Shown: one piece after another, positions 1-6,427 of the stretch
How the letters are laid out: every line of letters starts with the position of its first letter
How positions within the stretch are numbered: position 1 is the first letter of the stretch
Assembly: GCA_964564165.1 (NCBI GenBank)
Contig: CAZLZZ010000159.1
Coordinates: 1-7,310, forward strand
DNA from: NORP309 sp964564165
GTDB taxonomy: Bacteria > Pseudomonadota > Gammaproteobacteria > Xanthomonadales > Marinicellaceae
DNA: 7,310 bases
Reading direction: 5' to 3'
Notes under the pieces: model-generated
What the model was told of the DNA's origin: nothing
Database searches by the model: none
The model's input: the letters and a program-made list of their open reading frames with translations, nothing else
Translations under genes and position numbers: made by a program

Positions 1-993
1 AACACCAGTGCCTTGCAAGGCTTTGGCTACATTATCGATTGCGGTAATTTGTGGTACGCCAACACCAGCGACAATTCGTGTGGTACAGATTGAACCAGGG
101 CCAACACCGACTTTGACACAATCAGCGCCTGCTTTGACCAAGGCCAATGCTGCTGCGCCAGTTGTTATATTGCCTGCGATAATTTGCACATCAGGGAAAC
201 TTTCTCGTACCCATTTGACTCTGTCCAATACACCTTGTGAATGTCCATGTGCGGTATCCACTACCAATACATCTACACCAGCTTGAACTAAAGCGGCACA
301 CCTTAGTTCGGTATCACCACCTGCACCAACCGCCGCTGCTACGATTAATTGTTCTTGCGAGTCTTTTACGGCATTGGGAAATTCTTTGGATTTTTGCATG
401 TCTTTAACGGTAATCAATCCTTTTAATTCAAAATTATCATTCACTACCAAGACTTTTTCTATGCGATTGGTGTGTAATAGTTGTTTGACCACTTCAGTGT
501 CTTCGCCTTCCTTGACCGTGATTAAATTTTCTTTGCGGGTCATGATGTTATAAACAGGGTCTTCCAAGACCCTTTCAAATCGCATATCTCGACTGGTGAC
601 TATGCCTACTAAGCCAGAGTCATCCACCACAGGAACGCCAGAAATATGGTTTTTGCGGGTAATTTCTAGTACTTTGGCGATGCTGGTATCAGGAGTTACT
701 GTGATGGGATCTTTAATCACACCAGACTCGTATTTTTTAACAAGACTGACTTCATGCGCTTGATCTTGAATGGACATGTTTTTATGAATCACACCAATAC
801 CACCCAATTGTGCCATAGCTATTGCTAGTTTGGCTTCAGTTACCGTATCCATGGCAGCGGAAATCAAAGGGATATTTAACTTAATTTTTTTACTTAAACG
901 GGTTGATAAATCGACATCTTTGGGTAAGATGTTAGAATATGCTGGAATTAGCAAAACATCATCAAAAGTAAGGGCATCTGAGATAATACGCAT
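1..993 (-). CDS. guaB: IMP dehydrogenase, N-terminal 331 residues (partial, cut by window edge)
   Basis: Inosine-5'-monophosphate dehydrogenase oxidises IMP to XMP with NAD+, the committed step of guanine nucleotide synthesis in the cytoplasm. My reverse-strand translation starts MRIISDALTFDDVLLIPAYS, the standard IMPDH N-terminus, and stays open for 331 codons to the window edge. The barrel start is followed by a pair of CBS domains at about residues 92-205 (GVPVVDDSGLVGIVTSRDMR in the first, GLITVKDM in the second). The barrel then resumes with DTAHGHS (Asp246) and the catalytic loop GPGSICTTR, whose Cys303 is the expected nucleophile. The C-terminal third, with the flap and Arg/Tyr general base, lies outside the window. 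The ATG at 993-991 has a good ribosome site, GAGG, 8 bases upstream. The gene is divergent from xseA, as in E. coli. The sequence looks intact and functional. Confidence 0.97.
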   Translation of the reverse strand, partial: MRIISDALTFDDVLLIPAYSNILPKDVDLSTRLSKKIKLNIPLISAAMDTVTEAKLAIAMAQLGGIGVIHKNMSIQDQAHEVSLVKKYESGVIKDPITVTPDTSIAKVLEITRKNHISGVPVVDDSGLVGIVTSRDMRFERVLEDPVYNIMTRKENLITVKEGEDTEVVKQLLHTNRIEKVLVVNDNFELKGLITVKDMQKSKEFPNAVKDSQEQLIVAAAVGAGGDTELRCAALVQAGVDVLVVDTAHGHSQGVLDRVKWVRESFPDVQIIAGNITTGAAALALVKAGADCVKVGVGPGSICTTRIVAGVGVPQITAIDNVAKALQGTGV

Positions 994-1015
994 GATTATA
1001 ACCTCGAAAAGTGTT

Positions 1016-1030
1016 GAATTTTTAAAATTC
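1016..1030. promoter_or_regulatory. 15-base AT-rich palindrome in the guaB leader / guaB-xseA divergent region
   Basis: GAATTTTTAAAATTC is a perfect dyad of 7-base arms around a single central T (1023). It overlaps the predicted +1 to +14 of guaB and lies 49 bases upstream of the xseA ATG, so a repressor bound here could touch both genes. It does not resemble the PurR operator (a GC-centred ACGCAAACGTTTGCGT type). AT-rich dyads arise easily by chance, so this is only a candidate operator. Confidence 0.25.
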
Positions 1031-1044
1031 GCCGCATTCTAACA
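1030..1044 (-). promoter_or_regulatory. Candidate guaB promoter: extended -10 plus GC-rich discriminator
   Basis: On the minus strand TGTTAGAAT (1044 down to 1036) reads as an extended -10 (TGn followed by TAGAAT, 5 of 6 matches to TATAAT). It is followed directly by GCGGCG (1035-1030) where the discriminator should be, so transcription would start near 1029, about 36 bases before the guaB ATG. No good -35 is visible at 16-18 bases, which an extended -10 can tolerate. The GC-rich discriminator stands out in a very AT-rich gap and is the usual mark of promoters inhibited by ppGpp/DksA. E. coli guaB is known to be under stringent and growth-rate control. The assignment is inferred from sequence only. 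Confidence 0.42.
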
Positions 1045-1078
1045 TAACACACATGAAAATTGAGAATTGACAGCCAAT

Positions 1079-2437
1079 ATGTTAGATAAATTAGATAATT
1101 TAGGGAAATCACCAGAGAATGCCTTAACGCCAAGCAGGTTAAACAACCTTGCCCGAAGAGCCATTGAAAAACAACTGGGCAATGTTTGGCTAAATGGCGA
1201 GGTGAGTGATTTTTATAAAGCCTCATCTGGACACGCGTACTTTTCTTTAAAAGATCAAAAATCATCGGTTAAATGTACTTTTTTCAAACAATATAATTTC
1301 AAGAATACAGAAATAAAAAACGGCGACAACCTATTGGCTTTAGGGCAAGCCACCTTGTATGAAGAACGCGGCACTTTTCAACTAAAGGTAGAAAGGGTTG
1401 AAACCTCAGGCATCGGTGATATGGCAAAAGCCTTTGCAGAATTAAAAGTTAAACTTGAAAGCATGGGCTATTTCAGTCCTGATAAAAAACAGACATTACC
1501 CCACTCGATTAACTCACTGGCGATTGTCACTTCCAAAACATCGGCTGCAATTAGCGATGTGTTAAATGTCATTAAACGCCGCAATCCTTTATTGAAAGTC
1601 CAAATTTACCACACTTCTGTACAAGGAGAACGGGCAGTTGAAGAAATCATTGATGCTCTGCTTAACGCTGACATCAATAAGCACGATGTTATTTTATTAA
1701 CCCGCGGTGGTGGTTCGCAAGAAGATTTGTGGACTTTTAATGATGTGTCAATTGCGCAAACCCTATTTAATTTAACCACACCGTGTGTTTCCGCCATTGG
1801 GCATGAGCGCGATACCTCTATTTCTGATTTGGTTGCAGATGTCAGTGCCATTACTCCAACAGCCGCTGCAGAAATGTTAACACCCGATCTTGCCAATTTA
1901 AAATTAAAACTTCAGCACCACAGGCAATCACTTGAAAGCTTAATCATCAATCGGATTAACAACAACCGCCAACAACTGGATATTGCTTACCACAAACTAG
2001 AAAAATCTCACCCTAGAAATGCACTTTTGCAGGAGAAGCAACGATTAGACTCCCAATTTGAAAAAATGGCTGGATTAGTAGCACAATCAATTAAATCAAA
2101 ATCCAATGACCTACAGTTGCTTAAAAATAATTTAATGCGCCATGACTTCAACATTGATCAAAAGCAATCTGATACCCTATTGATGTTAAACAACATTGGT
2201 AATCTGGCTGTACTTAAATATGAAAAGGGATTGTCTGTGGTACAAAATTTATCCAATCGATTAAATACACTAAGTCCTTTGGCAACATTATCAAGAGGTT
2301 ACAGTATAACTTTAAAGAAAAATGACATGTCTATTTTGAGAAATCATAAACAAATTACCACTGGAGATGAACTTGAAACAACCATAGAATTAGGTAAAAT
2401 TGTTTCAAAAGTGATTTCCATCCATGAACATAAATAA
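1079..2437 (+). CDS. xseA: Exodeoxyribonuclease VII large subunit
   Basis: XseA is the catalytic subunit of exonuclease VII, which together with several XseB subunits degrades single-stranded DNA to oligonucleotides in mismatch repair and recombination. From the ATG at 1079 the protein has 452 residues (E. coli XseA has 456). The N-terminal OB-fold is recognisable from LARRAIEKQLGNVWLNGEVS through about residue 110. The catalytic domain carries VTSKTSAAISDV (about 150-161), RGGGSQEDLWTFND (209-222) and GHERDTSISDLVAD (241-254). A long helical, coiled-coil-like segment follows, then the conserved LSPLATLSRGYS near the C-terminus. An in-frame TTG at 1067 would add four residues. I prefer the ATG, although neither start has a strong ribosome site. 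Two in-frame stops (2435-2440) end the gene. xseB is not in the window. Confidence 0.95.
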   Translation: MLDKLDNLGKSPENALTPSRLNNLARRAIEKQLGNVWLNGEVSDFYKASSGHAYFSLKDQKSSVKCTFFKQYNFKNTEIKNGDNLLALGQATLYEERGTFQLKVERVETSGIGDMAKAFAELKVKLESMGYFSPDKKQTLPHSINSLAIVTSKTSAAISDVLNVIKRRNPLLKVQIYHTSVQGERAVEEIIDALLNADINKHDVILLTRGGGSQEDLWTFNDVSIAQTLFNLTTPCVSAIGHERDTSISDLVADVSAITPTAAAEMLTPDLANLKLKLQHHRQSLESLIINRINNNRQQLDIAYHKLEKSHPRNALLQEKQRLDSQFEKMAGLVAQSIKSKSNDLQLLKNNLMRHDFNIDQKQSDTLLMLNNIGNLAVLKYEKGLSVVQNLSNRLNTLSPLATLSRGYSITLKKNDMSILRNHKQITTGDELETTIELGKIVSKVISIHEHK

Positions 2438-2451
2438 TAACCGTTCGAAAT

Positions 2452-2510
2452 CGGGGCTTCAGCCCTGTAATATCCACAGCCTTGCAGGACTAAAGTCCCG
2501 TTTCCGTGGA
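2452..2510. repeat. REP-like palindromic element with nested hairpins between xseA and yigZ
   Basis: The 84-base gap between xseA and yigZ is mostly taken up by a hairpin-rich, GC-richer segment. One hairpin is GGGC-TTCA-GCCC (2454-2465, extendable by flanking bases). A second is GGAC-TAAA-GTCC (2487-2498), enclosed by a longer-range stem TCCAC (2473-2477) with GTGGA (2506-2510). The complementary strand reads GGGCTGAAGCCC and GGACTTTAGTCC, a pattern I associate with dispersed REP-type elements. It may fold in the mRNA as an xseA terminator or a stabilising structure, but there is no T-run. Only one copy is visible here, so its repetitive nature is inferred. Confidence 0.5.
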
Positions 2511-2521
2511 CATGGGTCAAT

Positions 2522-3109
2522 ATGAAACAACTCACCAAAATCCACACAACCGAAGAAGTCATTAAAAAAAGTACATTTATTTCAATTGTTGCACCGGTTG
2601 TTTCTGTTGATGAAGCCAAAAATTTTTTACTAAAGCACTCACAAGCCGATGTCACACATAACTGTTGGGCGTATAAAATTGGACAAGTCTATCGATTCAA
2701 TGATGATGGAGAACCCTCAGGCACTGCTGGCAAACCGATACTCAATGCTATTCAAGGACAAGGTTTTGACAATACGGTGGCTTTAGTCACCAGGCACTAT
2801 GGTGGTATAAAACTGGGAACAGGTGGTCTGATGCGCGCTTATGGTGGCGGTGTTAGTCGTTGTTTACAAGCCGCTGATTTTGAAATCATGCAAGACATGT
2901 CTGAAATCACCTTCAAAGTCCCTTTTGCCTACATTCAAGCCATACACAATTTGGCAAGCAATTTACAAGCAGAAATTTTGTCAGAAGATTTTGATGAGCA
3001 AGGTGCTATTATTGTTTTGAAATTGTTGACAGAAAATACAGAAAAATGTGTTGAAAAAGCGGTAAATTTATCCAAGGGCAATATTGTTTTAATTAAAGAC
3101 TTTGAATAA
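2522..3109 (+). CDS. yigZ: YigZ/IMPACT family protein (UPF0029)
   Basis: This is a 195-residue protein of the YigZ/IMPACT family (E. coli YigZ has 204). The N-terminal IMPACT domain shows HNCWAYKIG (46-54), the family hallmark DDGEPSGTAGKPIL (61-74) and VTRHYGGIKLGTGGLMRAY (89-107). Residues from about 130 to the end match the position of the small ferredoxin-like C-terminal domain (DUF1949) usual in bacterial members. Eukaryotic IMPACT regulates GCN2 in translation control. The bacterial role is not firmly known, with nucleic-acid or ribosome contact suggested from its structure, so I assign only the family. The ATG at 2522 is the only sensible start; the ribosome site is poor (GGG at 2514-2516), and the upstream REP-like hairpins end 11 bases before it. 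It is unrelated in function to its neighbours and convergent with msrP. Confidence 0.92.
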   Translation: MKQLTKIHTTEEVIKKSTFISIVAPVVSVDEAKNFLLKHSQADVTHNCWAYKIGQVYRFNDDGEPSGTAGKPILNAIQGQGFDNTVALVTRHYGGIKLGTGGLMRAYGGGVSRCLQAADFEIMQDMSEITFKVPFAYIQAIHNLASNLQAEILSEDFDEQGAIIVLKLLTENTEKCVEKAVNLSKGNIVLIKDFE

Positions 3110-3189
3110 TGTAGAGGCGCGATTTATCGCGTCTTAATACTTGTTACAACGTTAACATTAAAATAGACGCGATAAATCGCGCCTCTACA
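3110..3189. repeat. MITE/REP-like element: perfect 25-base inverted repeat around a 30-base loop
   Basis: The left arm (3110-3134) and right arm (3165-3189) are perfect reverse complements over 25 bases, beginning TGTAGAGGCGCG and ending CGCGCCTCTACA. Each arm is itself a palindrome. The left folds as AGGCGCGA-TTTA-TCGCGTCT (8 pairs with one G-T wobble) and the right as AGACGCGA-TAAA-TCGCGCCT with one mismatch. The 30-base spacer holds a smaller stem, TGTTA (3142-3146) with TAACA (3153-3157). No reading frame is present. The element starts on the base after the yigZ stop and ends 13 bases before the msrP stop, so it could serve as a two-way terminator although there is no T-run. I recall similar GTAGAG...CTCTAC palindromes being abundant in several bacterial genomes, including filamentous cyanobacteria. 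Confidence 0.75.
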
Positions 3190-3202
3190 TCGGTTATATT
3201 GG

Positions 3203-4150
3203 TTAAAAATTTCTCTTTAAATTCATGCCTTTGTACATATCTGCCACATATTCACCATATCCATTAAACATTAAGGTATCAATTCTGGGGTTAAACAAAG
3301 AAAACCCAGCGCCAATTCTGCGTTCGCTGGCTTGCGACCATCTGGGGTGATCGACTTCCGGATTAACATTGGCATAGAACCCGTATTCAGTATCCGCAAT
3401 TTGTTGCCATGAATTTATAGGCTGTTTTTCTACAAAGGAGATTTTAACTATGGATTTAATGCTTTTAAAACCATACTTCCAAGGAACGACCAAACGCAAT
3501 GGGGCGCCGTTTTGGTTGGGCAATTTTTCACCATACATACCCACTGCCATAAAGGCGAGCTCATTCATGGCTTCATCCATGCGCAAGCCTTCACGATAAG
3601 GCCACGGAATGGTTTTGCGGTGCTGCCCTGGCATTTGTTTAGGATCATGTAGCGTTTCAAAATAAACATATTTCGCTTTGGATGTGGGTTCAAACAGTTT
3701 AATTAAATCAGACAACTGAAACCCCAACCAAGGAACAACCATAGACCAAGCTTCGACACATCTAAAACGGCAAATTCTTTCTTCCAATACTTGTTTCTTT
3801 AAAATATCTTCTATATCAAACAGTCCTGTTTTATTGGCATGTCCTGTGATTTCAACAGTCCATGGCGAAGGTTTTAAAGTATGAGCCAATTGGGCTGGCG
3901 CATCTTTATTGGTACTGAATTCGTAGAAATTATTGTAGGTGGAAGCATATTTTTTAGCCGTGATTTCTTCATTCTTAATGTTATATTTGTGGATGCTTTC
4001 ATGTTTTCCAATTTCAAATGCTTGAGCGGTTGACTGACCTAGCAATGCGCCTGTTGTAATAATTGAAGCCGATTTAATAAATTGCCGACGAGATTTGTAC
4101 AGTTTTTCGTCTGTGACCTCATTCTCTTTAATGTTATTTTTAAATTTCAT
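3203..4150 (-). CDS. msrP: Protein-methionine-sulfoxide reductase, catalytic molybdopterin subunit (YedY)
   Basis: MsrP reduces oxidised methionines in periplasmic proteins using a molybdopterin cofactor, with electrons normally supplied by the haem membrane protein MsrQ. The 315-residue product (E. coli YedY has 334) starts with a twin-arginine signal: SRRQFIK at 20-26, a hydrophobic stretch (SASIITTGALLG), and a likely cleavage after AQA (42-44). The sulfite-oxidase-fold core follows, with CRFRCVEAWSMVVPW containing the molybdenum-ligating Cys131, then KQMPGQ (171-176), NGAPLRLVVPWKYGFKSIKSI (214-234) and YGFYANVNPEVDHPRWSQASER (256-277). These match E. coli YedY nearly word for word as I remember it. 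The ATG has a weak GGA ribosome site 7 bases upstream. msrQ, usually the next gene, is absent: the gene downstream is the convergent yigZ and the one upstream is the divergent serC. Confidence 0.96.
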   Translation of the reverse strand: MKFKNNIKENEVTDEKLYKSRRQFIKSASIITTGALLGQSTAQAFEIGKHESIHKYNIKNEEITAKKYASTYNNFYEFSTNKDAPAQLAHTLKPSPWTVEITGHANKTGLFDIEDILKKQVLEERICRFRCVEAWSMVVPWLGFQLSDLIKLFEPTSKAKYVYFETLHDPKQMPGQHRKTIPWPYREGLRMDEAMNELAFMAVGMYGEKLPNQNGAPLRLVVPWKYGFKSIKSIVKISFVEKQPINSWQQIADTEYGFYANVNPEVDHPRWSQASERRIGAGFSLFNPRIDTLMFNGYGEYVADMYKGMNLKRNF

Positions 4151-4196
4151 GTTAATATCCGCTATACAGAGTTTTATTTGAACAGAGTTGCATTAG

Positions 4197-4225
4197 AACA
4201 TACTTAAACAAACAAGTTTTCACAA
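4197..4225 (-). promoter_or_regulatory. Candidate sigma-70 promoter for msrP
   Basis: On the minus strand TTGTGA (4225-4220) and TATGTT (4202-4197) are separated by exactly 17 bases; each matches 4 of 6 consensus positions. Transcription would start near 4190, giving a leader of about 40 bases to the msrP ATG. It lies within the 87-base AT-rich msrP/serC divergent gap, where chance matches are common. I could not find an equally good pair for serC on the plus strand. Confidence 0.3.
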
Positions 4226-4237
4226 TTATATAACATT

Positions 4238-5335
4238 ATGACATTATCCGAACAAAAGAGTTACAATTTCGCACCAGGACCGGCCATGTTGCCAGATTCT
4301 GTCAAACAACAAATCATTGATGACATCCCCAATTGGCAGTCAACAGGCTCCTCTGTGATGGAAATCTCCCACCGCGGGCCATTGTTTCGTGCTTTGGTTA
4401 AAGAAACTGAGATGTTAGTTCGTGAAATCCTTAATGTGTCAGATGATTATGACATATTGATGTGTCCTGGCGGTGCCCGTTTACAGTATTCTATGATGCC
4501 CATGAGTTTTTCCAGTTTAACCGGTAAAGCCATGTATTTTGTACATGGGCATTGGGGGAAATCGGCTATTATTGAAGCGCAAAAATTCTGCAATGCTAGA
4601 CCATTAGTGCCTTATGTTCAAGAAGAAACCTATACAGCTATTCCTAAATTTGACATGTCCGTTTTGGACACCAGTTTTGATTATTTCCATTATACAAGCA
4701 ATGAAACGCTAGAAGGTGTTGAATGGCACAGTATCCCAGAAACCAATGGTGTGCCGCTATTCTGTGACATGACTTCTGACTTAATGACAAGACCGATTGA
4801 TGTCAATAAATACGATTTAATTTATGCCAGCGCACAGAAAAACCTCGGTATTGCAGGAATAACCCTGGTAATTATTAAAAAAACATTAATCGACAAAGCA
4901 CCAAGCGGATTGCCATTGATGATGGATTATCGCACTTATTCCAAACATGATTCACTCTGGAACACACCGCCCACCTTTCCGTGGTATGTGATGAACTTGG
5001 TACTGAAATGGATGAAGAACACAGGTGGATTAGAAGCGATTGCTATCAGAAACAACCACAAATCTGAAAGCTTGTACAACTATATCGACAGCAGCGATTT
5101 TTACAGCAACAACGTCAATACTGAGCACCGCTCTAAAGTTAATGTCACCTTTTTATTGGCCGATGAAAACCTCAACAATACCTTTTTAAAAGAAGCCGAT
5201 GCTGTTGGCATCAAGGCGATTAAAGGCCACCGAGCGGTTGGTGGAATGCGCGCCAGCTTATACAATGCCATGCCTATAGCTGGAGTCAATGCATTGATTG
5301 ACTTCATGAAAACATTCGAGACTAAACATGGTTAA
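4238..5335 (+). CDS. serC: Phosphoserine aminotransferase
   Basis: SerC is a PLP enzyme that transaminates 3-phosphohydroxypyruvate to phosphoserine in serine synthesis, and also 3-hydroxy-4-phosphohydroxythreonine precursors in the pyridoxal phosphate pathway. The 365-residue product is full length (E. coli 362). It begins with YNFAPGPAMLP, followed by the substrate-phosphate motif SHRG with Arg46. The cofactor-phosphate loop is CPGGARLQ (76-83), where E. coli has GGGR. NETLEG (155-160) and the PLP lysine in SAQKNLG (Lys201) come next, then FNTPPTF-like NTPPTFPWYV and the C-terminal GHRAVGGMRASLYNAMP. No Shine-Dalgarno sequence is visible before the ATG. The last 8 bases overlap the start of pheA, so the two genes form an operon. 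The msrP gene is divergent. Confidence 0.97.
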   Translation: MTLSEQKSYNFAPGPAMLPDSVKQQIIDDIPNWQSTGSSVMEISHRGPLFRALVKETEMLVREILNVSDDYDILMCPGGARLQYSMMPMSFSSLTGKAMYFVHGHWGKSAIIEAQKFCNARPLVPYVQEETYTAIPKFDMSVLDTSFDYFHYTSNETLEGVEWHSIPETNGVPLFCDMTSDLMTRPIDVNKYDLIYASAQKNLGIAGITLVIIKKTLIDKAPSGLPLMMDYRTYSKHDSLWNTPPTFPWYVMNLVLKWMKNTGGLEAIAIRNNHKSESLYNYIDSSDFYSNNVNTEHRSKVNVTFLLADENLNNTFLKEADAVGIKAIKGHRAVGGMRASLYNAMPIAGVNALIDFMKTFETKHG

Positions 5336-6419
5336 AGACAACACCTTAGACTTATCCAAATTGCGCGATGAGATTGACAATATTGATGCCAATATTCAAC
5401 AACTCATATCGAAACGAGCAAATATTGCAGCACATGTTGCTCAAACCAAAGCCCAATCAGAATCAGGTGGTGCTTTTTACCGTCCCGAACGCGAAGCTCA
5501 GGTTTTGCGTGCGGTAAAAGCAAGAAACCAAGGACCATTAAATGATGAAACATTGGTTCGATTGTTTCGCGAAATTATGTCAGCCTGTTTGGCACAGCAA
5601 AAGCCTTTAAACATTGCTTATTTGGGGCCTGCTGGCACTTTTTCAGAATTGGCTACCTATAAATATTTTGGCCATTCTGTTGCTGCCATGCCTGTAACCA
5701 GTATAGACAATGTATTTGCTGAGGTTGAAGCGGGCATTGCAGATTTTGGCATCGTTCCTGTGGAAAATTCAACCGAAGGAGCAGTTAACAACACCTTGGA
5801 TATGTTTTTATCTTCGCCGTTAAAAATATGTGGCGAATTAGATTTGCCCATTCATCACAATTTAATGAGCAAGAACAAAAACATCACTGAAATAAACACC
5901 GTGTTTTCTCACCGCCAGTCCCTGGCACAGTGCCGCAGTTGGCTCAAAGAAAACATGCCGAATGCCGAGTGCATTGCCGTTAGTTCCAATGCCGAGGCAG
6001 CTAAACGTGCACAATATACAGAACACTCAGCTGCCATTGCTGGTGAAAGCGCTGCTCACATGTATGGACTTGAGATTATTCACAAAGAAATTGAAGACCG
6101 CACTGACAATTCAACGCGTTTTTTAATCATTGGTAAACAGATACTGGTCGCCAGTGGTGAAGACAGAACATCGTTATTGGTTGCCGCTAAGGATCAACCT
6201 GGCGCCCTATTCCATATATTAAAACCATTGTCCGAATGTGGAGTCAGCATGACTCGCATTGAGTCACGCCCATCCAAAAAAGGTAAATGGGACTATGTGT
6301 TCTTCATTGATGTCGATGGTCATAAAGACAATGAAAATTTGGCAAAAGCTTTGCGATTATTAGAAAGGGTAACGACTCAATTGAAAGTATTGGGTTCTTA
6401 TCCAAAATCGGTAAATTGA
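5328..6419 (+). CDS. pheA: Bifunctional chorismate mutase / prephenate dehydratase (P-protein)
   Basis: PheA converts chorismate to prephenate and then to phenylpyruvate, the phenylalanine branch of aromatic amino acid synthesis. Three domains are clear in 363 residues. The AroQ-type chorismate mutase (about 8-92) has LRDEIDNID, Arg30, Lys41 and FYRPERE (50-56). The prephenate dehydratase (about 95-275) has YLGPAGTFSELA (98-109), VPVENSTEGAV (143-153) and the catalytic DNSTRF (260-265). The C-terminal ACT domain (about 282-360) has the phenylalanine-binding PGALF (291-295) and IESRPSK (311-317), so feedback inhibition by phenylalanine is expected. Translation probably couples to serC: the ATG (5328) lies inside the serC end, with a weak GAG 7 bases upstream. 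No leader-peptide attenuator is possible directly upstream. The stop lies 8 bases from the convergent protease gene. Confidence 0.97.
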   Translation: MVKDNTLDLSKLRDEIDNIDANIQQLISKRANIAAHVAQTKAQSESGGAFYRPEREAQVLRAVKARNQGPLNDETLVRLFREIMSACLAQQKPLNIAYLGPAGTFSELATYKYFGHSVAAMPVTSIDNVFAEVEAGIADFGIVPVENSTEGAVNNTLDMFLSSPLKICGELDLPIHHNLMSKNKNITEINTVFSHRQSLAQCRSWLKENMPNAECIAVSSNAEAAKRAQYTEHSAAIAGESAAHMYGLEIIHKEIEDRTDNSTRFLIIGKQILVASGEDRTSLLVAAKDQPGALFHILKPLSECGVSMTRIESRPSKKGKWDYVFFIDVDGHKDNENLAKALRLLERVTTQLKVLGSYPKSVN

Positions 6420-6427
6420 GCGTACAA

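Noticed and set aside
8..286. Plus-strand reading frame opposite guaB
   Set aside because: It lies antisense to clearly coding guaB sequence and has no recognisable protein features; the same applies to the frame at 830-1042.
996..1265. Minus-strand reading frame spanning the guaB-xseA gap and the xseA 5' end
   Set aside because: It is antisense to the conserved XseA OB-fold, would cross the guaB promoter region, and has no family resemblance.
2344..2655. Minus-strand reading frame across the REP-like element
   Set aside because: It overlaps the end of xseA and the start of yigZ on the opposite strand; it is open only because the hairpin region happens to lack stops.
4227..4234. TATATAAC just before the serC ATG as a -10 for a leaderless serC mRNA
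   Set aside because: No -35 at a suitable distance and the gap is very AT-rich; there is not enough to support a leaderless start, although no Shine-Dalgarno is visible either.
5280..5335. Leader-peptide attenuator for pheA
   Set aside because: pheA starts inside serC, leaving no room for a leader peptide and terminator; no Phe-rich short frame is present.
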